Assembly (NCBI RefSeq): GCF_001544875.2
Contig: NZ_FCOA02000004.1
Location: 310,001 to 374,000 of the forward strand
From: Caballeronia hypogeia
GTDB taxonomy: Bacteria > Pseudomonadota > Gammaproteobacteria > Burkholderiales > Burkholderiaceae
DNA: 64,000 bases
Direction: 5' to 3'
Shown here: piece by piece, positions 45,246 through 54,281 of the stretch
Numbering within the stretch: position 1 is the stretch's first letter
Layout of the letters: the number at the start of each line of letters is the position of its first letter
Translations under genes and position numbers: made by a program
The notes under the pieces: model-generated
Database searches by the model: none
What the model saw: only the letters and a program-made list of their open reading frames with translations
What the model was told of the DNA's origin: nothing

Positions 45246-46025
45246 TCACGCGCGCTTGCGCGGCCATGGAAACAGCGCGCTGGTCGTGCGCATGTAGTCG
45301 CGATAACCGTCGCGTGTCGCGGCCAGATGGGCTTCCAGAACCGGAATACCCGATACCTTCAGCAGCAGCCATGCCATCAGCGCGGGCGGCGCGAGCGTGG
45401 CCCAGCCCCAGGGCAGCCCTATCGACAGCGCCGCATAACCGACCCAATGCACGCATTCGAAGAAATAGTTCGGATGGCGCGAATAACGCCACCAGCCTGC
45501 CCGGCACACCTGTTGGCGATGCGCGGGATCGGCGGCGAAGCGTTTCAGCTGACGATCCGCTGCCGCTTCGCCCGTCACGGCGATGATCCATATCGCGACG
45601 AAGCCGGCGACGGCGATCGGGCGTGCGGCGTCACGCGCATAGGCAGGCACGACGAACGCGATGGCGAGCAGCATCGAAATCAAAGCCTGCAACTGGAAGA
45701 AGCCGAACATGTTGCGCGCGGCGTCTTTGCCCCAGCGCTCGCGAAATGCGCGATAGCGCGGGTCTTCCGGCTTGCCGTGATTGCGCCGCCACAGATGCCA
45801 TGCGAGCCTTGCGCCCCAAACGGCGCCGCCCGCCGCGACACACACGCGATTGATCACCGCGCCCGTTCCGCACGCGGCGATGAAAAGCGCGGCCGCGCCC
45901 AACGATGCGGCCCAGACCGGATCGACCATGCCGGCATTTTCCGTACGCAACTGCCAGAGCCACACGGCTGAAAACACCAGCACAAAACCGATGACGACGG
46001 CGATGACGGTGACGATGATGGGCAT
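45246..46025 (-). CDS. DUF1295 membrane protein (steroid 5-alpha-reductase-like fold)
   Basis: A 259-residue polytopic protein of the DUF1295/steroid-reductase-like group. Several hydrophobic helices are followed by the family motif CRAGWWRYSRHPNYFFECVHW. These proteins use NADPH-linked reduction of a lipid double bond or methylate isoprenoids in related families. GGAG precedes the ATG. It follows the anti-sigma gene at some 185 bp and precedes copy B by 13 bp, so it opens the lipid-modification part of the operon. Confidence 0.83.
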   Translation of the reverse strand: MPIIVTVIAVVIGFVLVFSAVWLWQLRTENAGMVDPVWAASLGAAALFIAACGTGAVINRVCVAAGGAVWGARLAWHLWRRNHGKPEDPRYRAFRERWGKDAARNMFGFFQLQALISMLLAIAFVVPAYARDAARPIAVAGFVAIWIIAVTGEAAADRQLKRFAADPAHRQQVCRAGWWRYSRHPNYFFECVHWVGYAALSIGLPWGWATLAPPALMAWLLLKVSGIPVLEAHLAATRDGYRDYMRTTSALFPWPRKRA

Positions 46026-46210
46026 GACTGCTCCGCGAATACGCGTTCACCGAGCAATACGGATGCCGTGCATGAGCGGATGCAAGATCGAGTGGGCGAA
46101 CGAAAAATGGACGTTCGCGAGGAGCGTGGGGCGCGGCGATGCAGATGTCGTTATTCGAAGTTCGACGACCGGCTGCGGACGGCGTGCAAAGACTGCAAAG
46201 ACTCCGATCG
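46026..46210. promoter_or_regulatory. likely operon promoter region, with tandem TGCAAAGAC
   Basis: A 185-bp gap between the anti-sigma gene and DUF1295, large for an otherwise overlapping operon. It contains a perfect tandem TGCAAAGAC at about 46185-46202. It is the natural place for a promoter recognised by the neighbouring ECF sigma factor, but no -35/-10 pair was identified. Confidence 0.35.
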
Positions 46211-46945
46211 TCAGGCCGAGTGCATCTGGCCGGTGGCGAGCACGGGTCCGGTAGGCGCGCCGGTCGGCGATCCGCCCGATGGTTCGTCCGATACCGCGAG
46301 CACGGCCTGCGCGCTCAGTTGCGCGACGATCTCCGGCGGCAGCGTCATGGTCGCGGGCTGATCGGCGGGGAAGACGCCGAGCGCGATCGGCTTTGCGTTC
46401 GGCGGGATGAGCCACAGTTCCGTCGCGCGGTTCGCGGGAATCGTCACGTGCGCGGCCGGCACCACGACCATGCGCGCGTGCTGCAGGTCGACGGTCGCGG
46501 TCCAGTGCACGATGCCGTCCTTGCGCGCGATGGAGGCGACCATGTACTGACCCGGCGCGGCGGCCGTCGTGGGCGTCTGGAGAGGCTGCCGCATCACGCT
46601 GAAGGTCACGCCGAGCAGAACGAGCGCGGCAACGCTCGCGCCGACGGTGAGCCAGCGCCAGAAGCTCAGGCTGTCACGCCAGCGCACGCGCTCCGGCGCG
46701 ACCGGCCGCGCCGACATGAAACCCAGGTCGCGGCGGATACGCGCCCAGACGCGCCCGGGCGGCGGGATCGCGTGACTATCTTCCGCGAGCGGCGCGAGTC
46801 TGTGCTGCCAGACCTCGAACGCTTGCTGCAACGCCGGATCGCGCGATACGTCCGCTTCGAGCGCCGCGCGTTCCGCTGCATCGAGCACGCCGAGCGCGTA
46901 CTCGGCACAGCGCAGATCATCGTCGTCGCGAACGGGCGGGTTCAT
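46211..46945 (-). CDS. anti-sigma factor, RskA/anti-SigK family
   Basis: A 244-residue membrane anti-sigma factor. The N-terminal cytoplasmic sigma-binding region (CAEYALGVLDAAERAALEAD) is the anti-sigma-K type, a single helix spans about 97-118 (WLTVGASVAALVLLGVTFSV), and a periplasmic RskA domain follows (ELWLIPPNAKPIALGVFPAD). It holds the preceding ECF sigma factor inactive until a periplasmic signal arrives. Its ATG overlaps the sigma stop (ATGA). Confidence 0.88.
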   Translation of the reverse strand: MNPPVRDDDDLRCAEYALGVLDAAERAALEADVSRDPALQQAFEVWQHRLAPLAEDSHAIPPPGRVWARIRRDLGFMSARPVAPERVRWRDSLSFWRWLTVGASVAALVLLGVTFSVMRQPLQTPTTAAAPGQYMVASIARKDGIVHWTATVDLQHARMVVVPAAHVTIPANRATELWLIPPNAKPIALGVFPADQPATMTLPPEIVAQLSAQAVLAVSDEPSGGSPTGAPTGPVLATGQMHSA

Positions 46946-47547
46946 TGTTCGAGGCAGCTCTTGAGTTGCATCAGGCTGCGGCGGATCCAGCTTTTCATCG
47001 TGCCGAGCGGCACGGCGAGCCGTTGCGCCAGCTCGCTATAGGTCGCGCCGCTGAAGAACGCTTCGCGGACTGCGCTCTTCTGCTGCGGATCGAGCCGATC
47101 GAGACAGTGTTCGAGCCGCCGGCGTTCCTCGCTCGATTCGGCAGCCGCGGCGGGTGTAGGCGCTTCATCGGCGACGTCGGGCGCACTGCTTTCGCCGAGC
47201 AGCTCATCGCGATGCTGCCGCATGCGGTCGATCGTGCGATTGCGCCCCAGCGCGATGAGCCATGTGATGGCGCTGCCGCGGGCCGGATCGAAGGTATCCG
47301 CGCGGCGCCAGGTGGTCGCGAAAACTTCCTGCAGGATGTCCTCGGCTTCGCCCCGGTCGCGGATCATGCGCACGATCACGCCGTACACGCGCGGCGAGGT
47401 CGCGCGATACAGCTCGGCGAACGCCTGCTCGTCGCCCTTCGCGACCTTCACGAGCATCTGGTTTACGCGCTCGCGCCGCAGCCGCTCGGTGTCATCGGGG
47501 ACATCGGGGTCGACGTTCTCGGTGCTGCCTGAAGTGGTATCCGTCAT
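46942..47547 (-). CDS. ECF sigma factor, SigK-like
   Basis: A 201-residue ECF sigma factor. Region 2 has GEAEDILQEVFATTWRRADT and AITWLIALGRNRTIDRMR; region 4 has YSELAQRLAVPLGTMKSWIRRSL. The start at 47547 (MTDTTSGSTENV) is preferred over the longer frame. It is co-transcribed with its RskA-type anti-sigma factor and lies upstream of the lipid-modification genes, which are the probable targets. In related loci such sigma factors answer singlet oxygen or other membrane-oxidant stress. Confidence 0.9.
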   Translation of the reverse strand: MTDTTSGSTENVDPDVPDDTERLRRERVNQMLVKVAKGDEQAFAELYRATSPRVYGVIVRMIRDRGEAEDILQEVFATTWRRADTFDPARGSAITWLIALGRNRTIDRMRQHRDELLGESSAPDVADEAPTPAAAAESSEERRRLEHCLDRLDPQQKSAVREAFFSGATYSELAQRLAVPLGTMKSWIRRSLMQLKSCLEQ

Positions 47548-47661
47548 GGGGCAGATGTGCCGGGCTGCGATTCGGGCGGGTATGTCGCGCAATATAGCAT
47601 CGCATTATCTGTCGCGTGTCCGCGCCGCCTCGTGTCGGACGACCACACGGACGGCTGCGCG

Positions 47662-47923
47662 TCAGGGTTCATTGCTGGTCGGTGCGTTACGGACGTTTCG
47701 CGAGTGTCCCGCGACATATGGGGCAATGTTGTGCATCAGTTGATCCGCGAGCGCCTGAATGGCCTCTTCGCTTGCTCACCGCCGACAGCGTCATGCTCGT
47801 GCGATCGGCGGCGCGCGTCAGACTGCCGGTTTCCACAACGGCGATAAAAAGCCGCAGCGAATGCAGGTCGTAATGAAAGTAGCTCGTCTGATGTGGATTC
47901 ACGGGATCGTGCCGTGCCGCCAC
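47662..47923 (-). pseudogene. LysR regulator with large internal deletion
   Basis: The minus strand starts as a LysR HTH (HYDLHSLRLFIAVVETGSLT, then RAADRTSMTLSAVSKR), but about 52 codons in, near 47765, it jumps into what looks like a LysR C-terminus in another frame (EAIQALADQLMHNIAPYVAG, stop at 47662). The central effector domain, roughly 230-250 codons, is gone. It was probably the regulator of the MFS transporter gene at 47940. Confidence 0.65.
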
Positions 47924-47939
47924 TGTAACGGAAACGCGC

Positions 47940-49235
47940 TCAGGCGTGCCGCGCCGCCAGTGAACGCCGGCTCGACACGAGCAGCAACAGGACGCCGACG
48001 ACCTGCAGCGCCATCACCGGCGTCAGCGCAATGGCGAAGCTGCCCGTCTGCTCGCGGATCACCCCGATCAGATACGTGCCGGCGAAACCGGCGAGATTGC
48101 CGACCGCGTTGATCTGCGCAAGTCCGGCGGCAGCGGCCCTCGGCCCCAGACGCTCGCTCGACAGCGCCCAGAAGGGGCCCTTGAACGCGTATGTGCCAAC
48201 GAGCGTGAGGACGAGACAAAGCACGGCGGGAGCGAGTTGCGTCGTCATCGTGCACACGCCCAGCGCGATGGCCGACAACGTGAGCGGCAGGGCCGTGCTC
48301 CAGACGCGTTCGCGCTTTTTATCCGAGCGCACGCCCCACCAGATCATCGCGACCGAAGCGACTGCGAACGGAAGCGCGTTCAGCCAGCCCGCCTGAAGGT
48401 TCGACAGCCCATAGCTCTTGATGATCTGCGGCTGCCACAAGGACAAGCCATTGCTCGCCGCCGACGTTCCCGCGTACACAAGCGAGAGCAGCAGTACTTG
48501 CGGATGGAACATGATGCGCCACGTGCGTTCATCGTGAACGGGCGCATCGAGTTCGCGTTGCGCGCGCTCGGTGGCGAGGGTGTTGTTCAGCCAGCGCTTC
48601 TGGTCGGCGTCGAGCCAGCGAGCATCGTTCGGTGTGTCGGGCAGCCAGAGAAATGTCACGAACGCGAGCAGCATCGCCGGAATGGCTTCGATGATGAAGA
48701 GCCATTGCCAGCCGTGCAACCCGCCGATTCCCTGCATGTTGAGCAAAGCAGCGGAGATCGGCGAGCCGACGAAGCTCGATAGCGGCACGGCGACATAGAA
48801 AAAGCTCACAATGCGTCCGCGATGCGCCGCCGGAAACCACTGCGTCAGGTACAGGATGACGCCCGGAAAGAAGCCCGCTTCGGCAGCGCCGAGCAGGAAG
48901 CGGATCGCATAGAACGAATTCGGGCCGCTGACGAACGCCGTGAGACCCGATATCACGCCCCAGCTCAACATGATCCGCGCGATCCACTTGCGAGCGCCGA
49001 AGCGCTTCATCGCGAGATTGCTCGGCACCTCGAAGAGGAAATAGCTGAGAAAGAACAGACCGCCGCCGAGCCCGAACACCGACGGACTGATGCCGATATC
49101 GCGGTTCATCTGAAATGCCGCGAAGCCGACGTTGACCCGGTCGATGAACGACACGAGATAGCAAACCATCAGAAAGGGCACAAGGATGGTGGTCACGCGC
49201 CGTAGCGTGGCGGGACCGATGTTGTTTGCTTCCAT
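47940..49235 (-). CDS. MFS transporter, ACS (anion:cation symporter) family
   Basis: A 431-residue twelve-helix transporter of the ACS family (tartrate, glucarate, phthalate and similar anions). SFIDRVNVGFAAFQMNRDIG and the FEVPSNLAMKRFGARKWIARIM loop are hallmarks. The start at 49235 (MEANNIGPATLRRVT) begins the family. It is divergent from the GntR regulator at 49377, which is followed by a tartrate/isopropylmalate-type dehydrogenase, so the substrate is probably a hydroxy-dicarboxylate. Confidence 0.87.
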   Translation of the reverse strand: MEANNIGPATLRRVTTILVPFLMVCYLVSFIDRVNVGFAAFQMNRDIGISPSVFGLGGGLFFLSYFLFEVPSNLAMKRFGARKWIARIMLSWGVISGLTAFVSGPNSFYAIRFLLGAAEAGFFPGVILYLTQWFPAAHRGRIVSFFYVAVPLSSFVGSPISAALLNMQGIGGLHGWQWLFIIEAIPAMLLAFVTFLWLPDTPNDARWLDADQKRWLNNTLATERAQRELDAPVHDERTWRIMFHPQVLLLSLVYAGTSAASNGLSLWQPQIIKSYGLSNLQAGWLNALPFAVASVAMIWWGVRSDKKRERVWSTALPLTLSAIALGVCTMTTQLAPAVLCLVLTLVGTYAFKGPFWALSSERLGPRAAAAGLAQINAVGNLAGFAGTYLIGVIREQTGSFAIALTPVMALQVVGVLLLLVSSRRSLAARHA

Positions 49236-49305
49236 GCGGCTGTGTCTCCTGTATTTTTCCGGTCGAGCCGGCACCTGCATGTCGATGAAGATAACGTGAA
49301 AATAT

Positions 49306-49339
49306 CTTAACGTATACATTGTTGAATGTGATAACTTAT
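49306..49339. promoter_or_regulatory. AT-rich dyad region, candidate GntR operator
   Basis: The 141-bp gap between transporter and regulator is AT-rich and contains GTATAC (49312-49317) and CATT-GTTG-AATG (49317-49328). FCD-type GntR proteins often bind sites centred on GTATAC-like dyads. Arms are imperfect. Confidence 0.35.
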
Positions 49340-49376
49340 CGACTACGGATTTACACGGGCATGCGGGAGGCGATTC

Positions 49377-50081
49377 ATGACCACGGGTACAGCATCGTCG
49401 CGGGCACCGGAGAAAGAGCACGCGGCGGGCAAGATGAGCGCGACGGCTTACGTCGCGATGAGAAGAAACATTCTGGATAACGTCTGGACGGTCGGTTTCC
49501 AGGCAACCGAGATCGAAATCTCGGAAATGCTCGGCATGAGCCGCACACCCGTGCGCGAAGCGTTGATGCGTCTTCAGCAGGAAGGGCTTATCAAGGTGAC
49601 GCCGCGTCACGGCATGCGCGTGTTGCCCGTCTCGCCGGACGACATGAAGCAGATCTACCAGATCCTCACGTCGCTCGAATCGACGGCGGCAGAACTCGTC
49701 GCGGCGCGCGGCTTGAGCGCGGAGGAACTGAAGCCGCTCAAACGCGCGAGCGAAGCGATGGACGAAGCGCTCGCCGCCGACGATCTCGACGCGTGGGCGC
49801 GCGCCGACGAGCAGTTCCACACGCATCTGCTCGATCTGTGCGGCAACGAGATGCTGCGCGGCGTCGTGCTGAATTTCTGGGATCGCGCGCATCGCGCGAG
49901 GATGGTCACACTGCGCATCCGGCCGAAGCCGGTCAATTCGACGAAGGAACACGGCGCGCTGGTATCGGCGATTCGCAAGGGCGATGTCGCGAAGGCGGGC
50001 GCCGTGCAGCGCGCGCATCGCGAGCGCGCGGGCGAAGAACTGCTCGGCTTGCTCACACGCTTGGGACTCAGCGCGCTGTGA
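49377..50081 (+). CDS. GntR-family regulator, FCD subfamily
   Basis: A 234-residue GntR/FadR-type regulator. The wHTH (TEIEISEMLGMSRTPVREAL, then RLQQEGLIKVTPRHGMRV) is followed by an all-helical FCD domain whose metal/effector ligands include ADEQFHTHLLDLCGN and STKEHGALVSAI. It is divergent from the ACS transporter and 43 bp upstream of the dehydrogenase, and probably controls both in response to the transported hydroxy acid. Confidence 0.88.
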   Translation: MTTGTASSRAPEKEHAAGKMSATAYVAMRRNILDNVWTVGFQATEIEISEMLGMSRTPVREALMRLQQEGLIKVTPRHGMRVLPVSPDDMKQIYQILTSLESTAAELVAARGLSAEELKPLKRASEAMDEALAADDLDAWARADEQFHTHLLDLCGNEMLRGVVLNFWDRAHRARMVTLRIRPKPVNSTKEHGALVSAIRKGDVAKAGAVQRAHRERAGEELLGLLTRLGLSAL

Positions 50082-50124
50082 AAGGCGTTCGAGGCATCAC
50101 GAAACACATACTAAGGACCGGTCC

Positions 50125-51237
50125 ATGTCACAAGTCAGCCCATCGAAATTCAACATCGCAGTATTGCCCGGAGACGGCATCGGCGTAGAGGTCATGAACG
50201 CGTGCGTCGCGCTGCTCGAAGCCGCGCAGAATCACGACAAAGGCCCCACGCTCACGATGACATCGTACGAAGCGGGCGCGCAGCACTATGCGAAAGCGGG
50301 CGAAGCGCTGCCCGAACGCACGCTCGATGCCGCGCGCAACGCTCACGCGGTTCTGTTCGGCGCGATGGGCTGGCCGGACGTTCGCTACCCCGACGGCACC
50401 GAGCCGATTCCGCAGCTCGACCTCCGCATGGCGCTCGACCTGTACGCCGGCGTGCGGCCGATCCGCTGGTTCCCCGGCTTGCCGAAGGTGTTCGCGAACG
50501 AACGCGCGACCGAGATCGACTTCGTACTCGTGCGCGAGCAGACCGAAGGCCTGTTCTATGCGCGCGGACGCGGCACCGTCGACAAGGAAGCCGGCGAAGC
50601 GTACGACACGATGCAGATCACGCGGCGCGGCACGGAGCGCATCAGCCGCTTCGCTTTCGAGCTGGCCGAGCGCAGAAAGGCGCGTCGTGGCAAGGCGCGC
50701 GTGACGTGTGTCGATAAGGCGAACGTGTTCACGTCGATGGCTTTCTTCCGCGATGTCTTCAACGACGTCGCCCGCAAGTACGAGGGCGTTGCCGCCGATC
50801 ACGCCTACGTCGATGCGATGGCGCTGACGATGGTCGCGAAGCCGTGGAATCTCGACGTGCTCGTGACCGAGAACATGTTCGGGGACATCCTGTCCGATCT
50901 CGCGGCAGGGCTTATCGGCGGAATGGGGATGGCGCCGTCGGCGGATATCGGTGACGACCACGCGCTGTTCCAGCCTGCGCACGGCACGGCGCCGGACATC
51001 GCCGGCCAGGACAAGGCCAATCCCGGCGCGATGTTCCTCTCCGGCGCGATGATGCTCGACTGGCTCGCCGAACGCTTCGATCAGCCGGCGCTCGCGCAGC
51101 GTGCACGCAACATCGAAAACGCGTTGCAACTCGTGCTCGCGAAGGGCGATGCACGCCCGATGGAATACGGCGGCCCGGCCGGTACGCGAGCGATGACCGA
51201 AGCGGTCATCGCGGCGCTGCCTTACGCCGGCAAATAA
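50125..51237 (+). CDS. isocitrate/isopropylmalate-family dehydrogenase (tartrate dehydrogenase-like)
   Basis: A 370-residue NAD(P)-dependent oxidative decarboxylase. AVLPGDGIGVEV at the start, VLVREQTEGLFYARG, and TENMFGDILSDLAAGLIGGMGMAPSADIG near 250 are the metal- and NAD-binding landmarks of tartrate, malate and isopropylmalate dehydrogenases. No leu genes accompany it; the ACS transporter and FCD regulator point to tartrate or a similar 2-hydroxy diacid. Followed by a small ABM protein. Confidence 0.87.
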   Translation: MSQVSPSKFNIAVLPGDGIGVEVMNACVALLEAAQNHDKGPTLTMTSYEAGAQHYAKAGEALPERTLDAARNAHAVLFGAMGWPDVRYPDGTEPIPQLDLRMALDLYAGVRPIRWFPGLPKVFANERATEIDFVLVREQTEGLFYARGRGTVDKEAGEAYDTMQITRRGTERISRFAFELAERRKARRGKARVTCVDKANVFTSMAFFRDVFNDVARKYEGVAADHAYVDAMALTMVAKPWNLDVLVTENMFGDILSDLAAGLIGGMGMAPSADIGDDHALFQPAHGTAPDIAGQDKANPGAMFLSGAMMLDWLAERFDQPALAQRARNIENALQLVLAKGDARPMEYGGPAGTRAMTEAVIAALPYAGK

Positions 51238-51263
51238 GGCCGCCAAATAAGCTCGTTCAGAAC

Positions 51264-51288
51264 GCCGGGCTGCCGCGTGCGGCCCGGC
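51264..51288. terminator. GC-rich stem-loop after the dehydrogenase
   Basis: GCCGGGC at 51264-51270 and GCCCGGC at 51282-51288 form the outer stem, with further inner pairing (GCCGC/GCGGC). It lies between the dehydrogenase and the ABM gene. With no T-tract it may reduce rather than stop read-through. Confidence 0.35.
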
Positions 51289-51306
51289 AGGACTTACCGA
51301 AATCTC

Positions 51307-51630
51307 ATGTTCATCATTGCTGTGACGTTCACGGTGCACGAAGCGCATCGTGACGATTTCCGCCGCGCGATTCTCGCGAATGCAGCGACATCGCTGAGAG
51401 AGGAAGACGGCTGCATCGTGTTCGATGTGTGCGAGGCGCAGGATCGTCCGGTCTTCTTCCTCTACGAGCAATACGCCGACGAAGAAGCGTTCGGGTTGCA
51501 TCTCGCCGCGCCGCATGTCATCGACTTCGATCGCGAGTCCGCGTCATGGGTGAGTAAAAAGACAGTCGAACGGTTCATGCTGTTGCCGCAAACATCGCGC
51601 GCCCGAGACATCCCCGGCCATGGCCGGTAA
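51307..51630 (+). CDS. antibiotic biosynthesis monooxygenase (ABM) domain protein
   Basis: A 107-residue ferredoxin-like ABM domain protein. IIAVTFTVHEAHRDDFRRAI, then REEDGCIVFDVCEAQD and FFLYEQYADEEAFGLHLAAPH are the standard pattern. Such proteins are small dimeric quinol or haem monooxygenases or binding proteins; the function here is unknown. It follows the dehydrogenase by 69 bp and may be in its operon. Confidence 0.78.
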   Translation: MFIIAVTFTVHEAHRDDFRRAILANAATSLREEDGCIVFDVCEAQDRPVFFLYEQYADEEAFGLHLAAPHVIDFDRESASWVSKKTVERFMLLPQTSRARDIPGHGR

Positions 51631-51839
51631 GCGCTTACGAGCAGGGCGACGAGTAGACCTGCTACTGCAGCGGCCGATCTTGTTCCCGCAAGCGCTTATG
51701 TCGATAAAGTTGCGCTCACCAAGGGCTCGCTGCAAATTGCTCTGCAAGGATTGGCACGACGGAAGGGCTCGCGCCAGCTCGGCGCCAAGCCCGAAAATAT
51801 CATGTCTTTCGCCAAACGCCTCTTTACGATATCTAGCGA

Positions 51840-53159
51840 TCAGTCACTGGCCTTGGGGCCAAAGTACGTTGCCAGTATGGCGAAGCCGCCGGAGATAACG
51901 AGGGGGATCGCGAAGTAGCCAAATGTCGTTGGCAGCGGGGTGTTTGCTGCAAGCAGCGCGCCGCCGACCATCGGCCCCAGAATGGCGCCGAAGCGACCGA
52001 AGCCACCGGCCCAGCCAATCCCCGAACTACGGAGACGCGCCGGGTAGATCAGGGCCGCGAGCGAGTAGAACCCGCTGAAGCCGCCCATGAGCGTGAAGCC
52101 CATGCCGAACGCAGTGAGAAGCGTGGCGGCAAGCGGCATATGCTGAACGAACAGCATCATCATGCCCGAGCAGACGAAGAAGAACAGGGCGATCAGCTTG
52201 CCAATGTCGCGACGAATGGCAAGGTAGCCGATGATGACATCGCCGAAGACGCCGCCGAGGTTTGTCAGGCTACCTGCCCAGATGGCGTCGGATTGGCTCA
52301 GGCCGGCCATCACCGAAATCTTCGGAATCCAGCTCATCAGGAAGTACAGGACGCCGTAGCTCAGGAAGGTTGCCACCCACAATGCGATGGTTCCCTTGAA
52401 CAGCTCGGCGCTGAACAGATCCCGCGGCTTAGGCAGATTGCCCTCATGACTACGTGCGGGCAGTGCGCTGATCTGCTGCATCCCCAGACGTGCACGCAGA
52501 GCGTTCGAACGTTGGAGCGCATTCTTGGGTTGACGCGATTCCAGGAATGCGACCGATTCCGGCAGCGCGATCCACACGATAGGCAGCAGGACGAGCGTGA
52601 TGACAGCCGCGCCCAGCATCGTTGCTTGCCACCCGAACGCCGGGATGGCGAAAATGGCCGCGATCCCGGTGAGCACTGCGCCGACGGGATAGCCGGCCTG
52701 GAAGATACCGACTGCAAGGCTGCGACGGCCCGGAGGAGCGTATTCGGCAACCAGTGCGCCGACCGACGCCAGCAGCGTGCCCAGGCCCAGACCCGTCAGA
52801 ACGCGCATTGCCGAGAATATGGTGAGATCGTGGGTCAATCCCGAACCCAATGAACCCAGCGTCATCAGCACCAGGGCCAGCAGAATGATAGGGCGACGTC
52901 CCCACGAATCAGCGAACGGAGCGACCACGATACAGCCGAGAACCATGCCTGTCATGCCGGCCGAAAACACGACGCCGAGTTGTGCCAGGCTGATATGCCA
53001 ATCCGTTGCCATGGCAGGAGCGATGTAGGACACGATCAGCAAGTCCATGCCATCGAGCGCGTTCATGACCGTACACAGTACGACGACCGTGATCTGTAAC
53101 GCCATCCATTTCACAGGATTCACGCCCTGTACGGACGGGGATTCTGCAACGTAGCTCAT
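51840..53159 (-). CDS. MFS transporter, AAHS (aromatic acid:H+ symporter) family
   Basis: A 439-residue twelve-helix transporter of the AAHS family. DGMDLLIVSYIAPAMATDW, the GCIVVAPFADSWGRRPII loop and RSSGIGWAGGFGRFGAILGP are characteristic. The start at 53159 has AAGGAAG upstream. It lies downstream of the racemase-fold gene on the same strand (266 bp away) and is the likely importer for the cluster at 53426-63505. Specificity could be a carboxylate or cyclic imide anion. Confidence 0.87.
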   Translation of the reverse strand: MSYVAESPSVQGVNPVKWMALQITVVVLCTVMNALDGMDLLIVSYIAPAMATDWHISLAQLGVVFSAGMTGMVLGCIVVAPFADSWGRRPIILLALVLMTLGSLGSGLTHDLTIFSAMRVLTGLGLGTLLASVGALVAEYAPPGRRSLAVGIFQAGYPVGAVLTGIAAIFAIPAFGWQATMLGAAVITLVLLPIVWIALPESVAFLESRQPKNALQRSNALRARLGMQQISALPARSHEGNLPKPRDLFSAELFKGTIALWVATFLSYGVLYFLMSWIPKISVMAGLSQSDAIWAGSLTNLGGVFGDVIIGYLAIRRDIGKLIALFFFVCSGMMMLFVQHMPLAATLLTAFGMGFTLMGGFSGFYSLAALIYPARLRSSGIGWAGGFGRFGAILGPMVGGALLAANTPLPTTFGYFAIPLVISGGFAILATYFGPKASD

Positions 53160-53425
53160 AAAAGCTTCCTTTAAATTGTTATTGACGGACCTGTACTGCA
53201 CGGTGCGGCTGACGATCGAAGGTTCGGCACCCGGCCCGCGCTTCTCACACGCGAACAGCAGGGCATGAATCGATCGTTTGTCTCCTTCTGCAACCGTCAG
53301 GTAACGCTCGCAGCGATCGGGAATCCGATCATCGAGCGGGTGGATGATTGAAAATGGAATGAATCAGTTCGATCGCGCACTCGGTGTCATCCGTCATCGA
53401 ATATGTTTCGGAAGACCAAGTGGCA

Positions 53426-54223
53426 TTAAGAGCTTCCGACCGCCACATGCTTCGCGCCCGCGTCGAGCATGGCGGTCAGCATATCCAGACGAGGATTCTG
53501 CGGACGAGGGTAGCCCGCCGCGCTGTGCTTCAGCTTCAGGTCGAGCATGGCAGCCGCGATCTTGTATGAGAGCGGCCCCGGATTGATGATCGGCACCGGA
53601 AGACGCGGTTGCAGCCATGCATGCGACTGGTGCATGGTGGTCGAGCCGAGAATCAGGCACTCCGCGCCATCTTCTTCGATCGCCTTCATCGCCGCTTCGA
53701 GGAGGCGCGGATACACCTCGTCTTCCTTACCCGACAACAGGCTCTGATTATTTGTCGGCGCTTCGATTGCACGCACCGACGCGCACTTGTGATGCATGCC
53801 GAGTTCGTCCAGCGCCTTCTTGTACAAGGGCTTCCAATGGCTCGCCATGGTGAGGATCGAGAACCTGTCGCCCAACATCAGCGCGGCAAGCATCGATGCC
53901 TTGCCGGGGCCGAACACGGGAATGTCGAGAACGGAGCGCAGTGCGTGGACGCCCGAGTCACTCATCGTGTCGATACACACGGCGTCGTAGCCTTCGTCCT
54001 GCGCACGGCAACCGGCTTCGAAATTCGCCACGTCGGCCAGTGCGAAATCGTGATGGCTCGCGTAGTTCGCCGGACCCGACTTGACCGCGCGATATTCGAA
54101 GCGGATATCGTCGCCGAATTGCAGCCCCTGTAGTTGCGATTCGCGCAGCGCCAGGTTCTCGCTACTCATGGCGAACGGCACGACGACGAGAACGCGGCGC
54201 ACCTTGTTGTGAGATTCAGTCAT
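53426..54223 (-). CDS. Asp/Glu/hydantoin racemase-fold protein lacking the usual cysteines
   Basis: A 265-residue member of the Asp/Glu racemase superfamily (racemases, maleate isomerase, arylmalonate decarboxylase). By alignment by eye the first catalytic Cys position falls at Thr86 (DAVCIDTMSDSG) and the second, in the usual LGCAGM, is Ser194 (LILGSTTMHQSH). Cys83 and Cys189 are nearby but out of register. So either Cys83 acts or the protein is not a two-base racemase. It follows the two NodB-like genes on the minus strand. Confidence 0.75.
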   Translation of the reverse strand: MTESHNKVRRVLVVVPFAMSSENLALRESQLQGLQFGDDIRFEYRAVKSGPANYASHHDFALADVANFEAGCRAQDEGYDAVCIDTMSDSGVHALRSVLDIPVFGPGKASMLAALMLGDRFSILTMASHWKPLYKKALDELGMHHKCASVRAIEAPTNNQSLLSGKEDEVYPRLLEAAMKAIEEDGAECLILGSTTMHQSHAWLQPRLPVPIINPGPLSYKIAAAMLDLKLKHSAAGYPRPQNPRLDMLTAMLDAGAKHVAVGSS

Positions 54224-54281
54224 GGGAATGGGTGGAAACGGTCACTAAGAACGCCAGTTTTCAAATCACTGGCGTTGTTCA

